From JAOZHU01 sp964632845 (lineage in GTDB: Archaea > Thermoproteota > Bathyarchaeia > Bathyarchaeales > Bathycorpusculaceae), in NCBI GenBank assembly GCA_964632845.1, contig CAZWDU010000004.1, positions 62,001 through 126,000 on the forward strand: DNA of 64,000 bases. Direction: 5' to 3'. This document shows, piece after piece, positions 36,799 to 44,105 of the stretch. How positions within the stretch are numbered: the first letter of the stretch is position 1; every line of letters begins with the position of its first letter. Both the position numbers and the translations under genes were made by a program. The notes beneath the pieces are model-generated. The model was given only the letters and a program-made list of their open reading frames with translations. It did no database searches and was not told the origin of the DNA.

Positions 36799-37353
36799 TT
36801 ATTTGAATGCTAATTTGGAGACTGAGTAGTAAACTATTTCTCCTCTGCGGTTCATCACAGCCAAAACCAACTCCTTTTTTTGGCTCTGACACTGCATCAT
36901 GGCGTTTGCCAAGTCGGGTATTGGCACAGGCGTACCCTCTTGAACGCTCATAAGCAGATATGAAGCGGTGTCTTTGCCGTAGGCACCCCGCTCATAAACG
37001 CGAAAATCAATTCCTGCGCCGAAGCCTTCTCTGGCAACGTATCCTCTGCTTCGCAAATCGCGGTAAACCAAATAGTTAACCCACGCGTTATCGGCAACTT
37101 TTTCGTAGCATTGGAGCAGGCTCTGAAAAGTTGCTTCCTCGCCTTTTTCGTCTTTAACTTCCAGCATACCCTTGTCCAGCAAATAAAGTGCTTCGTAGAA
37201 GGCAAGCGTTAGCACAGCGTTTTCTGCTGTGCCGTATCCGCGTTGCGAGAGCGCGTCAATGCTGCTCTGTTCGGTTATTCGGACGCCTTTTTCCGCAAGT
37301 ACCCCTGTGGTCTTGAATTCTGAACTATTCGGTGCCTCTTTGTTATCGCTCAT
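36799..37353 (-). CDS. tRNA-splicing endonuclease EndA-like subunit, catalytic His absent
   Basis: 184 residues, with both the N-terminal domain (about 15-85) and the catalytic-type C-terminal domain (YLVYRDLRSRGYVAREGFG onward). Of the catalytic triad, Tyr120 (DFRVYERG) and a Lys (SQKKEL, 159-160) are present, but the position usually filled by His (HSxYLV type) reads DTASYLL, with Thr129. It may be the structural subunit of a heteromeric enzyme; a catalytic partner elsewhere is then expected. Followed by a methyltransferase gene. Confidence 0.85.
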   Translation of the reverse strand: MSDNKEAPNSSEFKTTGVLAEKGVRITEQSSIDALSQRGYGTAENAVLTLAFYEALYLLDKGMLEVKDEKGEEATFQSLLQCYEKVADNAWVNYLVYRDLRSRGYVAREGFGAGIDFRVYERGAYGKDTASYLLMSVQEGTPVPIPDLANAMMQCQSQKKELVLAVMNRRGEIVYYSVSKLAFK

Positions 37354-37483
37354 CAGTTATCAACTATCCGCTCTTTTACTCTTGAACAGTTAACTAATTA
37401 ACGTTATTACTTTTCTTTTGCCCGCTTCCACCTTGGCAGCGCGACTTAAAACGTTCTCAGCAAACCGCAAGCACATCGAACTG

Positions 37484-38497
37484 TTAGACCTTAAACTTGG
37501 CAAAATCCTTCTTATAGTAAACGCCGCTTTCGCAAATTATAGCCGACACGTACTTCAACGGCGTAATATCAAACGCGGGGTTAAACACGCTTACCCCGTT
37601 TGGGGCTGTTTGTCGACCGCCAAAATGCGTAACCTCCAGTGGATTGCGCTCTTCGATTACGACATCTGCGGCTTTACGCTTTAAGTCAAAAGTAGATTTC
37701 GGCGCCGCCACGTAAAACGGCACCCCGTGCTCTTTGGCTAAAACTGCAACGCTGAACGTGCCAATCTTGTTAAACACGGCATCCTGCACTATGCGGTCTG
37801 CGCCCACCACAACACAGTTCACCAGTCCCTTGTGCATGACGTAGCCAACCATATTATCCGTGATTAACGTGACTGGAATGCCGTCGCGCATCAACTCGTA
37901 GGCGGTGAGCCTTGCGCCCTGCAGCAACGGACGGGTTTCATCCGCGATAACTTTGATTTTCTTGCCCTGCTCCCAAGCCGCGCGGATAACGCCGAGTGCA
38001 GTGCCATACTCAACAGTCGCCAACTCGCCTGCGTTGCAGTGCGTCAGAACGGTGTCGCCGTCCTTGATTAGGGCAGCGCCGTTTCTGCCGATGGCGCGGT
38101 TCTGCTCTGTATCTTCATCCGCGATTTTCTGCGCCTCCTGAACCACGAGCGCCTTCAAAGCCTCAGTGCTTCCAGAAAAACCCTGCACTTTGTTTAATAC
38201 TCTGTCTGTTGCCCAAAAAAGGTTCACGGCTGTTGGTCGTGTGCTCTTTATGGTTTCTGCCGCGCTTTCCAGCTCGCCTAACAATGCTTCGTTGCTTGTG
38301 GCTTTTGAGTGGTAAGCCGTTAAAGCCAAAGCGAAAGCTGCTGATGCACCCAGCAATGGTGCACCCCTGACGCGCAGGTTCTTTATAGCTTCCGCCATCT
38401 GGGCGCATGTTGTGATTTTTAAAGTTATTGTTTCAAGTGGAAGCCTTGTTTGGTCTAACGTGAAAACGGTTCCGTTGCGCCATTCTATCGTTCGCAT
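37484..38497 (-). CDS. mtnA: S-methyl-5-thioribose-1-phosphate isomerase / related sugar-phosphate isomerase
   Basis: 337 residues. RTIEWRNGTVFTLDQTRLP, the KNLRVRGAPLLGASAAF segment, the catalytic Cys in VLTHCNAG, and Asp in VVVGADRI are diagnostic of MtnA; VIADETRPLLQGARLTAYEL and FNPAFDITPLKYV support it. Converts methylthioribose-1-phosphate to the ribulose form in methionine salvage; in archaea related proteins may act on ribose-1,5-bisphosphate, but the length and motifs favour MtnA. Confidence 0.93.
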   Translation of the reverse strand: MRTIEWRNGTVFTLDQTRLPLETITLKITTCAQMAEAIKNLRVRGAPLLGASAAFALALTAYHSKATSNEALLGELESAAETIKSTRPTAVNLFWATDRVLNKVQGFSGSTEALKALVVQEAQKIADEDTEQNRAIGRNGAALIKDGDTVLTHCNAGELATVEYGTALGVIRAAWEQGKKIKVIADETRPLLQGARLTAYELMRDGIPVTLITDNMVGYVMHKGLVNCVVVGADRIVQDAVFNKIGTFSVAVLAKEHGVPFYVAAPKSTFDLKRKAADVVIEERNPLEVTHFGGRQTAPNGVSVFNPAFDITPLKYVSAIICESGVYYKKDFAKFKV

Positions 38498-38585
38498 TTA
38501 AGGAGCCTCGTTGATTGTTTAGGTTTCTTACGTTGAAGGCTCTGTTTAATATTTCGGAGGCAACAGCGGCAAGGCTACTTTAAGG

Positions 38586-39335
38586 TTAGGCTGTTTCGAG
38601 TGGTGACTTGAGGTAGGTGACAACCTCAACTGGGGCGCCGTTGCTGAACTTTAGTCGTTTTTTCCATTCGTCGCCGACAGCGATAAGCGAGAAAACGCCT
38701 GAAATTTCAGCTCTTGACTTTTTGACGAGGTTAACCATTGCTTCTTGAGTTTCGCCGCTTTTGATCATGTCATCCACTACTAAAACGCTGTCCCGTTTTT
38801 TAATCGCTTCCTTTGGAATGAAAAGTGTTACCGTTACACCTGAATCTTTTCCCAGAATGTAGGTTTCGTCTAGAAAAGCTTTGACGCCTACTTCCTTGTT
38901 CCGTTTAGCCACAACAAGGTTCACGCCAAGAGCGTTAGCAACCATCGTAGCTAAGGGAATGCCATCCACGGCTGCAGTTAAAATTTTGGTTACGCGTTTT
39001 CCAGCAAAATTTGCGAGGGCGTAGTTTGCAGCTTGCTGAAGTATATTGTAGTCGCCCACTATCTCCGTGTTGTCAAAGTAGCCTGTTTCGTCGAATTTTA
39101 TTCTGTTTCGCAGTTCAGTTTCTAAACCAACAAGTTTTGTTAATACTCGCCACAGTTGCTTGGCGCGTGTGGTGTTTGGCAGTACGTGTCCTTTTGCGTA
39201 GCGGCTTAGCACCGTTACGGGTAAGCCTGTTTTTGAGGCTAACTCGCGGTATGTGATGTTTCGTTTATACTTTGCAGTTCTTAAAAGCTCGATTGTCATC
39301 AAGCGGAGTTTCAAATCTTCTGCGTGAGTGCTCAC
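38586..39335 (-). CDS. HTH-phosphoribosyltransferase transcription regulator (GfcR-like)
   Basis: 249 residues from GTG at 39335, which has GGAG about 8 bases upstream; the longer frame from 39356 includes that ribosome-binding site. The N-terminus is a helix-turn-helix (TYRELASKTGLPVTVLSRYA). The rest is a type I phosphoribosyltransferase fold with the PRPP loop SVLVVDDMIKSGETQEAM. Similar archaeal proteins are transcription factors using a PRTase-like ligand domain (GfcR in haloarchaea) rather than true orotate PRTases. Targets cannot be read here. It is transcribed divergently from the ECF-type transporter gene. Confidence 0.9.
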   Translation of the reverse strand: MSTHAEDLKLRLMTIELLRTAKYKRNITYRELASKTGLPVTVLSRYAKGHVLPNTTRAKQLWRVLTKLVGLETELRNRIKFDETGYFDNTEIVGDYNILQQAANYALANFAGKRVTKILTAAVDGIPLATMVANALGVNLVVAKRNKEVGVKAFLDETYILGKDSGVTVTLFIPKEAIKKRDSVLVVDDMIKSGETQEAMVNLVKKSRAEISGVFSLIAVGDEWKKRLKFSNGAPVEVVTYLKSPLETA

Positions 39336-39565
39336 CCTAAATCTCCTCTTATACACCTATAAGGCAAATACTAAAACATTTACTTCCTAATACAGCTTGT
39401 CAATTTATATCTTCCGTTAAAAATCACATTCGCAGTTACTCGTTCAACAACAATACAAAACTTATGCCGCAGAGTAATGCAACAGCGCTACCAAACAAGC
39501 CTATTCTGCGCGGGCATATCAAGTTTTTAAACTGGAACGCTGTTTTATCTGAGCGTGAAGCTATT

Positions 39566-40078
39566 ATGCAGAAAACACAGCGGCTGTTCATCGCAGCGCT
39601 ATTCAGTTCAATAATCTTCGTGACAAACTTTTTCGTGCCGCCGCCCATCAGCTACCTGCTCATAGCAGTCCAAGCAGTCGTGCTGGCTTTGGCAACGTTT
39701 TTTGTGGGAAAAGCAGGCGCCACCTACGTAGGCTTAATAGGTGGCGTTCTCTCCGCGCTGGCGCGCCCTGCTTTTGGACCAGCCACTTTTCTCTTCACGT
39801 TCCTCTTCGGGCTGTTGGTGGACGCTTTCGCTTGGGTTTTCCAAGTTTCTTCCACAAAAGAGGGCGTGAACCGCAACAGGGTGACATTAGCCATGGCTTT
39901 CAGCACTGCAATAATCGGTTTCTCAAGCTACTACGTGACCGCTGTGTACCTGAATCTTATCGCCTTTGACCTTGTGATGTCGGGGCTGGTGGTTTTCGTG
40001 GGTGCGGGCAGCGGAATCTCAGCAGGCTACGCAGCGGCTTACCTATGGAACAAATATTTGAAAAGCATAGTTGCCTAA
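39566..40078 (+). CDS. ECF-type transporter substrate-binding membrane subunit
   Basis: 170 residues from ATG at 39566 (MQKTQRLFIAALFSSIIF); the longer frame from 39464 adds an implausible polar leader. Five to six membrane helices, with an N-terminal helix, an external PPPISYLLIAVQAVV segment and the GATYVGLIGGVLSALARPAF stretch seen in ThiW/CblT/HMP-type S components. Probably a vitamin or precursor uptake subunit using a shared energising module encoded elsewhere. It shares its upstream region with the GfcR-like regulator, a candidate controller. Confidence 0.8.
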   Translation: MQKTQRLFIAALFSSIIFVTNFFVPPPISYLLIAVQAVVLALATFFVGKAGATYVGLIGGVLSALARPAFGPATFLFTFLFGLLVDAFAWVFQVSSTKEGVNRNRVTLAMAFSTAIIGFSSYYVTAVYLNLIAFDLVMSGLVVFVGAGSGISAGYAAAYLWNKYLKSIVA

Positions 40079-40095
40079 GCATGTGCGAGGGATTG

Positions 40096-40122
40096 GCGGA
40101 CCCAGTGGGATTTGAGCCTAAG
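40096..40122 (-). repeat. Partial degenerate copy of a tRNA 3' end (possible att remnant)
   Basis: 27 bases here match 22 of 27 bases at 41933-41959, the 3' end of tRNA-Arg, in the same orientation. Read on the minus strand, the copy continues into an acceptor-like GGGTCCG and CCA. The T-stem does not pair, so it is not a tRNA gene. It could be an old attachment-site duplication bounding the 40.1-41.9 kb segment. Confidence 0.5.
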
Positions 40123-40159
40123 AAGAAGTGGAGATATCACCCGCAAACTCTTTTTTTAT

Positions 40160-40648
40160 TTAACGGAAGTTTGTCAAGGCGTTATTTTGGCTTACTTTCA
40201 GCTTCTCAGCGAAGGCTTCAGCATGTTTGAGGTCTTCTTCATCGGGTTTATCCTTATTCATTCCACCGAAAATCTTTAGAAAGCTATTTGTGTTGAAACC
40301 TTTGCATTGAAATTCATCGACAATTGTGTAACCCTTAGAGTTCAGTTTTTGCCTAAGTGTTGAGTGGTCTTTTTCTCGTTTTTTGTCGTCAGATAATCCA
40401 GCGGTTGAAAAAATGAATGCTTGCTTGTTGTCTACTTGTGGCAGTTTGTCAGCGAGGTCAAGCAAAACCTTGTAGTGTTTTCCACTATCTATCCCTGCGC
40501 CAAAACCTACGAGGTCATACTGACTAAGCTCTTCAAGGGCAGTCTGTTGCGGAGACTTCACCCGTGCATCAAGCACTTTTGCCATAACTTCCGCTACTTT
40601 TTGGGTGTTGTTATGATGGTACGAATACACAACTAACAAACACTTCAA
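40160..40648 (-). CDS. Flavodoxin-family protein
   Basis: 162 residues from TTG at 40648, chosen because AAGGAGG lies eight bases upstream; the frame's earlier GTG overlaps the Shine-Dalgarno sequence. VVYSYHHNNTQKVAEVMAKVL is the FMN phosphate-binding loop, DLVGFGAGIDSGKHY the second loop, and FIFSTAGLSDD the third. Length fits short-chain flavodoxins. Likely an FMN electron carrier or quinone-type reductase. It lies in a block of apparently accessory genes between a tRNA-like remnant and tRNA-Arg. Confidence 0.88.
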   Translation of the reverse strand: MKCLLVVYSYHHNNTQKVAEVMAKVLDARVKSPQQTALEELSQYDLVGFGAGIDSGKHYKVLLDLADKLPQVDNKQAFIFSTAGLSDDKKREKDHSTLRQKLNSKGYTIVDEFQCKGFNTNSFLKIFGGMNKDKPDEEDLKHAEAFAEKLKVSQNNALTNFR

Positions 40649-40677
40649 CGGTAACACCTCCTTTGCGACTTCATTCT

Positions 40678-41145
40678 TTAGCCACTTCTGAACTGTTCAG
40701 TCTTTTTGTATAGGTAGCCAATAGCTATTCCAAGAGCAAGGATCCTTAACACGTTAAACAATAAGCCCATGAGAAAGTAGCGCATCGGATCACTATTCGG
40801 GATGAGAAAATGTGAGGGAACTTCGAGTAGGATTGTGGCAATGATTAGGGCGATTAGGCTTAGTATTATGGATTTTAGAATTGGGTTTTTTGTTGGAATC
40901 TTATCAAAGAATCGAAGCAAGAAAAAGCTGACAAAGAATCCGATAATCAGACCCCCAACTAAAGCTTCAAGAAGCATTAGAAAATAAGAAATTGAAAGAC
41001 CCGCTCTATACTCGGCAGCGATGGGTGTCAGGGAAATTGCAAAATTAGTCAACCAGAAGGCTAAGCCTCCCACGATAGTCAATATTAACGCTTTCTTGTA
41101 GGCACCATATGGCATCTGCCGCTTATCTCCAACGGTGGTTGCCAT
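40678..41145 (-). CDS. Hypothetical membrane protein
   Basis: 155 residues from ATG at 41145 (MATTVGDKRQMPYG); upstream codons in the same frame overlap the DUF4386 gene. Four membrane helices at about 22-42, 58-82, 92-112 and 125-147. It resembles DUF4386/DUF5367-type small integral proteins only in general layout; no motif. It follows the broken DUF4386 gene directly and precedes the flavodoxin. Confidence 0.7.
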   Translation of the reverse strand: MATTVGDKRQMPYGAYKKALILTIVGGLAFWLTNFAISLTPIAAEYRAGLSISYFLMLLEALVGGLIIGFFVSFFLLRFFDKIPTKNPILKSIILSLIALIIATILLEVPSHFLIPNSDPMRYFLMGLLFNVLRILALGIAIGYLYKKTEQFRSG

Positions 41146-41146
41146 T

Positions 41147-41820
41147 TTATTTCTGTTCCTTAACACCCACAACCAAAAGCCACACTGTAAGAGAAATTTC
41201 AGCAATGAAGCTAATCACGTTTCCCGGATAAGCTAATATTCCGTAGTCGGGGAGAAGGAAACCCTGTAAAAACCAACTCATATTGCCGAAGAAATCAAGA
41301 ATCAGCACTATGCCTAAAAGTTTAGGAAGGAAGCGTGATTTGTAGACTAAGTAACCAGGGGAAGTAGCCAAGCGCTAAAAAATATCTGTGCGATTAGGAA
41401 CCCATTTGTGTATAAATTGAGATAGGACATTGCCATGGCTTGCAGTTGACCTGTTTGAAATGCGGTGAAGTAATTAGCGCCGCTCAAAAACTGAAGAGCA
41501 GCATACAGATTTAGCGCATTAATACACTCTACGGCGACACCGCCCAAGTTTAATAACAAGAAAAGCAAAGCTAAATTTTTGTTAACAGGTTTCAACAACA
41601 CATAAAGCGCCCATGCTGCTAAGAGGAAGAAAACTGCAGATACTAGTTCAGTTACAAAACCGACCCGAAATAGCCCTTGAGAAGCAACAATGTTGCTGGC
41701 TGTAGTTGCCGCGTCTCCGGATACAATAAATTGTGAGCGAACGTATGTGGCTAAGACTGTAGTTAATACGAAAATGATGTAAAACAGCCCCGCTATTCTT
41801 GCGGTCTTGCGTGGCGACAA
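41147..41820 (-). pseudogene. DUF4386-type membrane protein, frameshifted
   Basis: Two overlapping frames make up one protein: residues 1-157 (starting SPRKTARIAGLFYIIFVL after TTG) end FFSAWLLPLVT, and the next frame resumes GYLVYKSRFLPKLLGIVLIL. DUF4386 proteins normally read continuously from LLPLG to YLVYKS. One missing base in CCCCTGGTTAC near 41356-41366 explains the break. About six to seven membrane helices in total. Either a real inactivating frameshift or an assembly error. It sits in the probable accessory segment next to tRNA-Arg. Confidence 0.85.
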
Positions 41821-41933
41821 ATCTGCAACCTGATTGGTTGTCGTAACGGTGCTCCTTAGCTATTGCACTTAGCGCTATACAGTGCTTATAAGCCTTTCTC
41901 ACCGCTGCAACTACCAGACAGATTAACAATTAG

Positions 41934-42009
41934 CGGGCCCGTTGGGATTTGAACCCAAGATCTCCGGCTCCGAAGGCCGACACCTTAATCCGTGCTAGGC
42001 TACGGGCCC
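41934..42009 (-). tRNA. tRNA-Arg (anticodon TCG)
   Basis: 76-nt cloverleaf: acceptor GGGCCCG/CGGGCCC, D-stem GCCT/AGGT, anticodon stem TCGGC/GCCGG with loop CTTCGGA (anticodon TCG), T-arm TTGGG-TTCAAAT-CCCAA, discriminator G. CCA is not encoded. Its 3' end faces the flavodoxin/DUF4386 segment, and a partial copy of that end lies at 40096-40122. Confidence 0.95.
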
Positions 42010-42099
42010 ACCTACACAACAAACTCAACATGAGTTATTAAGGTGGTTACGAAAATTCTTATTAATTAACATAGTATTAACTGTTGTTGCTGCGTGCGG

Positions 42100-42174
42100 G
42101 GGCCGGTAGCTCAGCACGGCTGGAGCGTTCGGCTGATAACCGAAAGGTCGCCGGTTCGAATCCGGCTCGGCCCA
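42100..42174 (+). tRNA. tRNA-Ile (anticodon GAT)
   Basis: 75-nt cloverleaf: acceptor GGGCCGG/TCGGCCC, anticodon stem TTCGG/CCGAA with loop CTGATAA (anticodon GAT), T-arm GCCGG-TTCGAAT-CCGGC, discriminator A. Divergent from tRNA-Arg. Its 3' end faces the mscL-to-provirus region on the right, making it a candidate integration target. Confidence 0.95.
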
Positions 42175-42249
42175 CCTTACCCTAAAATCTTATAAACAAA
42201 CGCATCGTAGAGTGTTATCTTGGGGATTATTTTGGTTAAGGACGATGAG

Positions 42250-42603
42250 ATGTTAGAGGAGCTGCGGAAGATTCGGGCTTTGCTGGAGCCTAAGCCTGCG
42301 CCTGCAGCGCCAGCGCCGAAGGGGTTGTGGGCTGAGTTCGTGGATTTCCTGTCAAAGTACAAGGTGATGGGGCTTGCGGTGGCTTTTATTCTCGGTGTGT
42401 ATCTTGGGCAGCTTGTGCAGGCGTTGGTCGGGGACTTGGTTATGCCGATAGTGACTTTGGCTATGCCTGGCGTGCAGTGGGACTCGTATAATATTGGTCC
42501 TTTTGCAGTGGGGCACTTCGTGGGTGCGTTGCTGACGTTCGTGATTGTTGCTTTAGTGATTTTCATTCTTGTGAAAGTGACGAAGAAGTGGGGCGTGGAG
42601 TAG
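42250..42603 (+). CDS. mscL: Large-conductance mechanosensitive channel MscL
   Basis: 117 residues from ATG at 42250 (AAGGA about 7 bases upstream); a TTG at 42220 is also possible, because a TATA-like CTTATAAAC at 42188 would give a leaderless transcript near it. WAEFVDFLSKYKVMGLAVAFILGVYLGQLVQALVGDLVMP is the amphipathic helix plus first membrane helix; a second helix (VGALLTFVIVALVIFILVKV) ends in a basic cytosolic tail. It opens under membrane tension to release solutes. The N-terminal Pro/Ala linker is unusual for the family. Confidence 0.87.
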   Translation: MLEELRKIRALLEPKPAPAAPAPKGLWAEFVDFLSKYKVMGLAVAFILGVYLGQLVQALVGDLVMPIVTLAMPGVQWDSYNIGPFAVGHFVGALLTFVIVALVIFILVKVTKKWGVE

Positions 42604-42606
42604 GCT

Positions 42607-42819
42607 TCACCGTTCGGCGTGGCTGAGGCTGGCGGGTACTAATAGCGCGGCTGGCGCTTTACGAGCGCTGGCTGCAGTTTCCTCTTTTTTGTTTTTGTAG
42701 GTTTTTAAGCCTGTGCGGATTAAGTGCTCGATAAAAGTGCTGCGTTTTTCTCTTCCGCGGGTGTTTTCTATTTCGCGGAATAGTTGTTGGTCCATGGTGA
42801 TGCTTATGTTGTGTTTCAC
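42607..42819 (-). CDS. Ribbon-helix-helix DNA-binding protein
   Basis: 70 residues from GTG at 42819 (MKHNISITMDQQLFREIE); the frame opens 12 bases earlier, but the tandem TTGTATATT box at 42833-42850 sits about 25 bases before 42819, fitting a leaderless start there. KHNISITMDQQLFREIENTRG followed by STFIEHLIRTGLK is the CopG/Arc-type ribbon-helix-helix. Basic and Ala-rich C-terminal tail. Likely a small repressor, perhaps of itself and of the divergent gene. Confidence 0.8.
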   Translation of the reverse strand: MKHNISITMDQQLFREIENTRGREKRSTFIEHLIRTGLKTYKNKKEETAASARKAPAALLVPASLSHAER

Positions 42820-42832
42820 GTATGCGACCACC

Positions 42833-42858
42833 TTGTATATTTTGTATATTTAGTATAC
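42833..42858. promoter_or_regulatory. Tandem AT-rich boxes between divergent RHH-type genes
   Basis: TTGTATATT occurs twice in perfect tandem (42833-42841, 42842-42850) followed by a degenerate third copy TAGTATAC. It lies between two divergent genes, at TATA distance from the minus-strand GTG at 42819. It probably combines a promoter element with an operator for the adjacent RHH protein. Confidence 0.5.
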
Positions 42859-42902
42859 TGAAAAGCTTTATTAGCTTTACTGCTCAGAATACACATTGGG
42901 GA

Positions 42903-43337
42903 ATAGAAACGAAAACTTTACGTATAAGTGACGACGCCCATCAAAAGTTAACTGCTCTGCTCGGCGAAATCACGGCGCAGACGATGAAAATGCAAACTTA
43001 CACGGATGCCATAGAAAGCCTGCTCAGCCAAAGCGTAATATTGCCGCCTGAACTGCTTAACGAAACAGAGGATTTCATTGAGACGAACAAGCATTTAGGT
43101 TATACGACACGTGAGGAGTTCATACGTGCCGCCATACGCAGCCAGCTTGGCTTGTTGAAGGAGCAGTATAAGTGTATTGAAATTCCGAAGGAGGAATACG
43201 ATAAACTGCAGCAAGCGATACATGACATGGATACGGGTTTTCTGAGCGCTGACGATTTTATTGACCATCAGGTACGGATTCTGCTGGAGAAGCATGCAGC
43301 TTGGGTTAAAGAGAAAGAAGACTACGCAGAACGCTGA
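42903..43337 (+). CDS. RHH-like regulator with uncertain start
   Basis: About 145 residues. The region ETKTLRISDDAHQKLTALLG opens like an antitoxin/RHH protein, and residues 60-95 (DFIETNKHLGYTTREEFIRA) carry a second CopG/NikR-like helix pair, so it may have two DNA-binding modules. The natural start position codes ATA; the only standard start upstream is an ATG at 42822 that would run through the divergent promoter. A rare start codon or sequence error is possible. C-terminus KEEYDKLQQAIHDMDTGF is acidic and helical. Confidence 0.6.
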   Translation: METKTLRISDDAHQKLTALLGEITAQTMKMQTYTDAIESLLSQSVILPPELLNETEDFIETNKHLGYTTREEFIRAAIRSQLGLLKEQYKCIEIPKEEYDKLQQAIHDMDTGFLSADDFIDHQVRILLEKHAAWVKEKEDYAER

Positions 43338-43378
43338 GACACAGCTATAGCGGCATTAGCTGCGAGTTTTACAGAAGA

Positions 43379-43407
43379 ATATATTAGCCGTTATGCTCAT
43401 AATATAT
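43379..43407. repeat. Inverted repeat ATATATTA...TAATATAT
   Basis: Perfect 8-bp inverted repeat with a 13-base spacer, 90 bases before the restriction-endonuclease-like gene. Its right arm could act as a TATA element for that gene; the symmetry would suit a dimeric repressor, such as the RHH proteins nearby (inference). Confidence 0.45.
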
Positions 43408-43496
43408 AGGTAGTGGGCGATGGCGTAGTATCAAGCGACTGTTGGCTTTTGATAGTTGTCCGTTGCCCGTTCGATTACGGAGTGTGATGGTTCAGG

Positions 43497-44033
43497 ATGA
43501 GTATTCAAGATGAAGCTGAGTTAGTTATGGCGTTACGCGACTACGACTGTAAAAAAAGAGGCGAGTGGGACGAGGGTATCGACATAACTGCTTTAGACGC
43601 GGAAGCAAAGGAAAAGATTTTGCTGCGGGTAATCACGTCAAAATCCAAATCTGGCTTTTACGGAGTGGACGCTGTGCGCAGCATGGTGGACGTTATGAAG
43701 CGCGGACGCTACGACAAAGGCGTCCTCATAGCCAAACGGTTCACGAACGCCGCGAAAGAGGAAATGGCGAAGAATAACATTCAGCGCATTTCAGAGAGCC
43801 ACATGCTGCCGTTCAAGCCTGATCGGCTTTACCTGCGGATAAATAATTATGTTGACAAAATGTGTATAGCCAAGTGCGGCAAAGTTCCAGAAGCAGAAAC
43901 GGAATGCCAAAGCGACTGCAAGATCAGAGTAATCAGCGACAATGCTTCATTCCATTTTGAAAACGGCTGGCTAAGCCTTCTAAAGAACGATTTCAAGCAG
44001 CTCTTGGCACTGAAAAACTCTGAAAAACTATAA
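43497..44033 (+). CDS. Restriction-endonuclease-like (Mrr-type fold) protein
   Basis: 178 residues. The core EWDEGIDITALDAEAKEKILL followed by RVITSKSKSG and a GVDAVRSMVDVMKRG...KGVLIAKRFTNAAKEEMAKN segment follows the PD-(D/E)xK Mrr-like fold; the ExK/QxK part is not canonical (TSKSKSG), so activity is uncertain. Residues 125-145 hold a cysteine cluster (CIAKCGKVPEAETECQSDC) that may bind metal. It could be a host defence or recombination protein, or belong to the provirus that starts just to the right. Convergent with the ABC-GNAT gene. Confidence 0.65.
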   Translation: MSIQDEAELVMALRDYDCKKRGEWDEGIDITALDAEAKEKILLRVITSKSKSGFYGVDAVRSMVDVMKRGRYDKGVLIAKRFTNAAKEEMAKNNIQRISESHMLPFKPDRLYLRINNYVDKMCIAKCGKVPEAETECQSDCKIRVISDNASFHFENGWLSLLKNDFKQLLALKNSEKL

Positions 44034-44105
44034 CTGAAAAATTTGAGGCATTTTTTCATATTCATATCACCTTTCCAGTTGCCGCATTGCTTGTCATATA
44101 GCGCG

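Noticed and set aside
40045..40230. Possible tRNA gene near 40100 because of a TTTGA/CCCA-like arm
   Set aside because: Only the 3' end resembles a tRNA; the T-stem does not pair and there is no anticodon arm. Kept only as a repeat.
43497..44033. Active restriction enzyme of a defence system
   Set aside because: The fold is suggestive, but the ExK/QxK motif is not canonical and no methyltransferase or specificity gene is adjacent; not claimed as a defence system.
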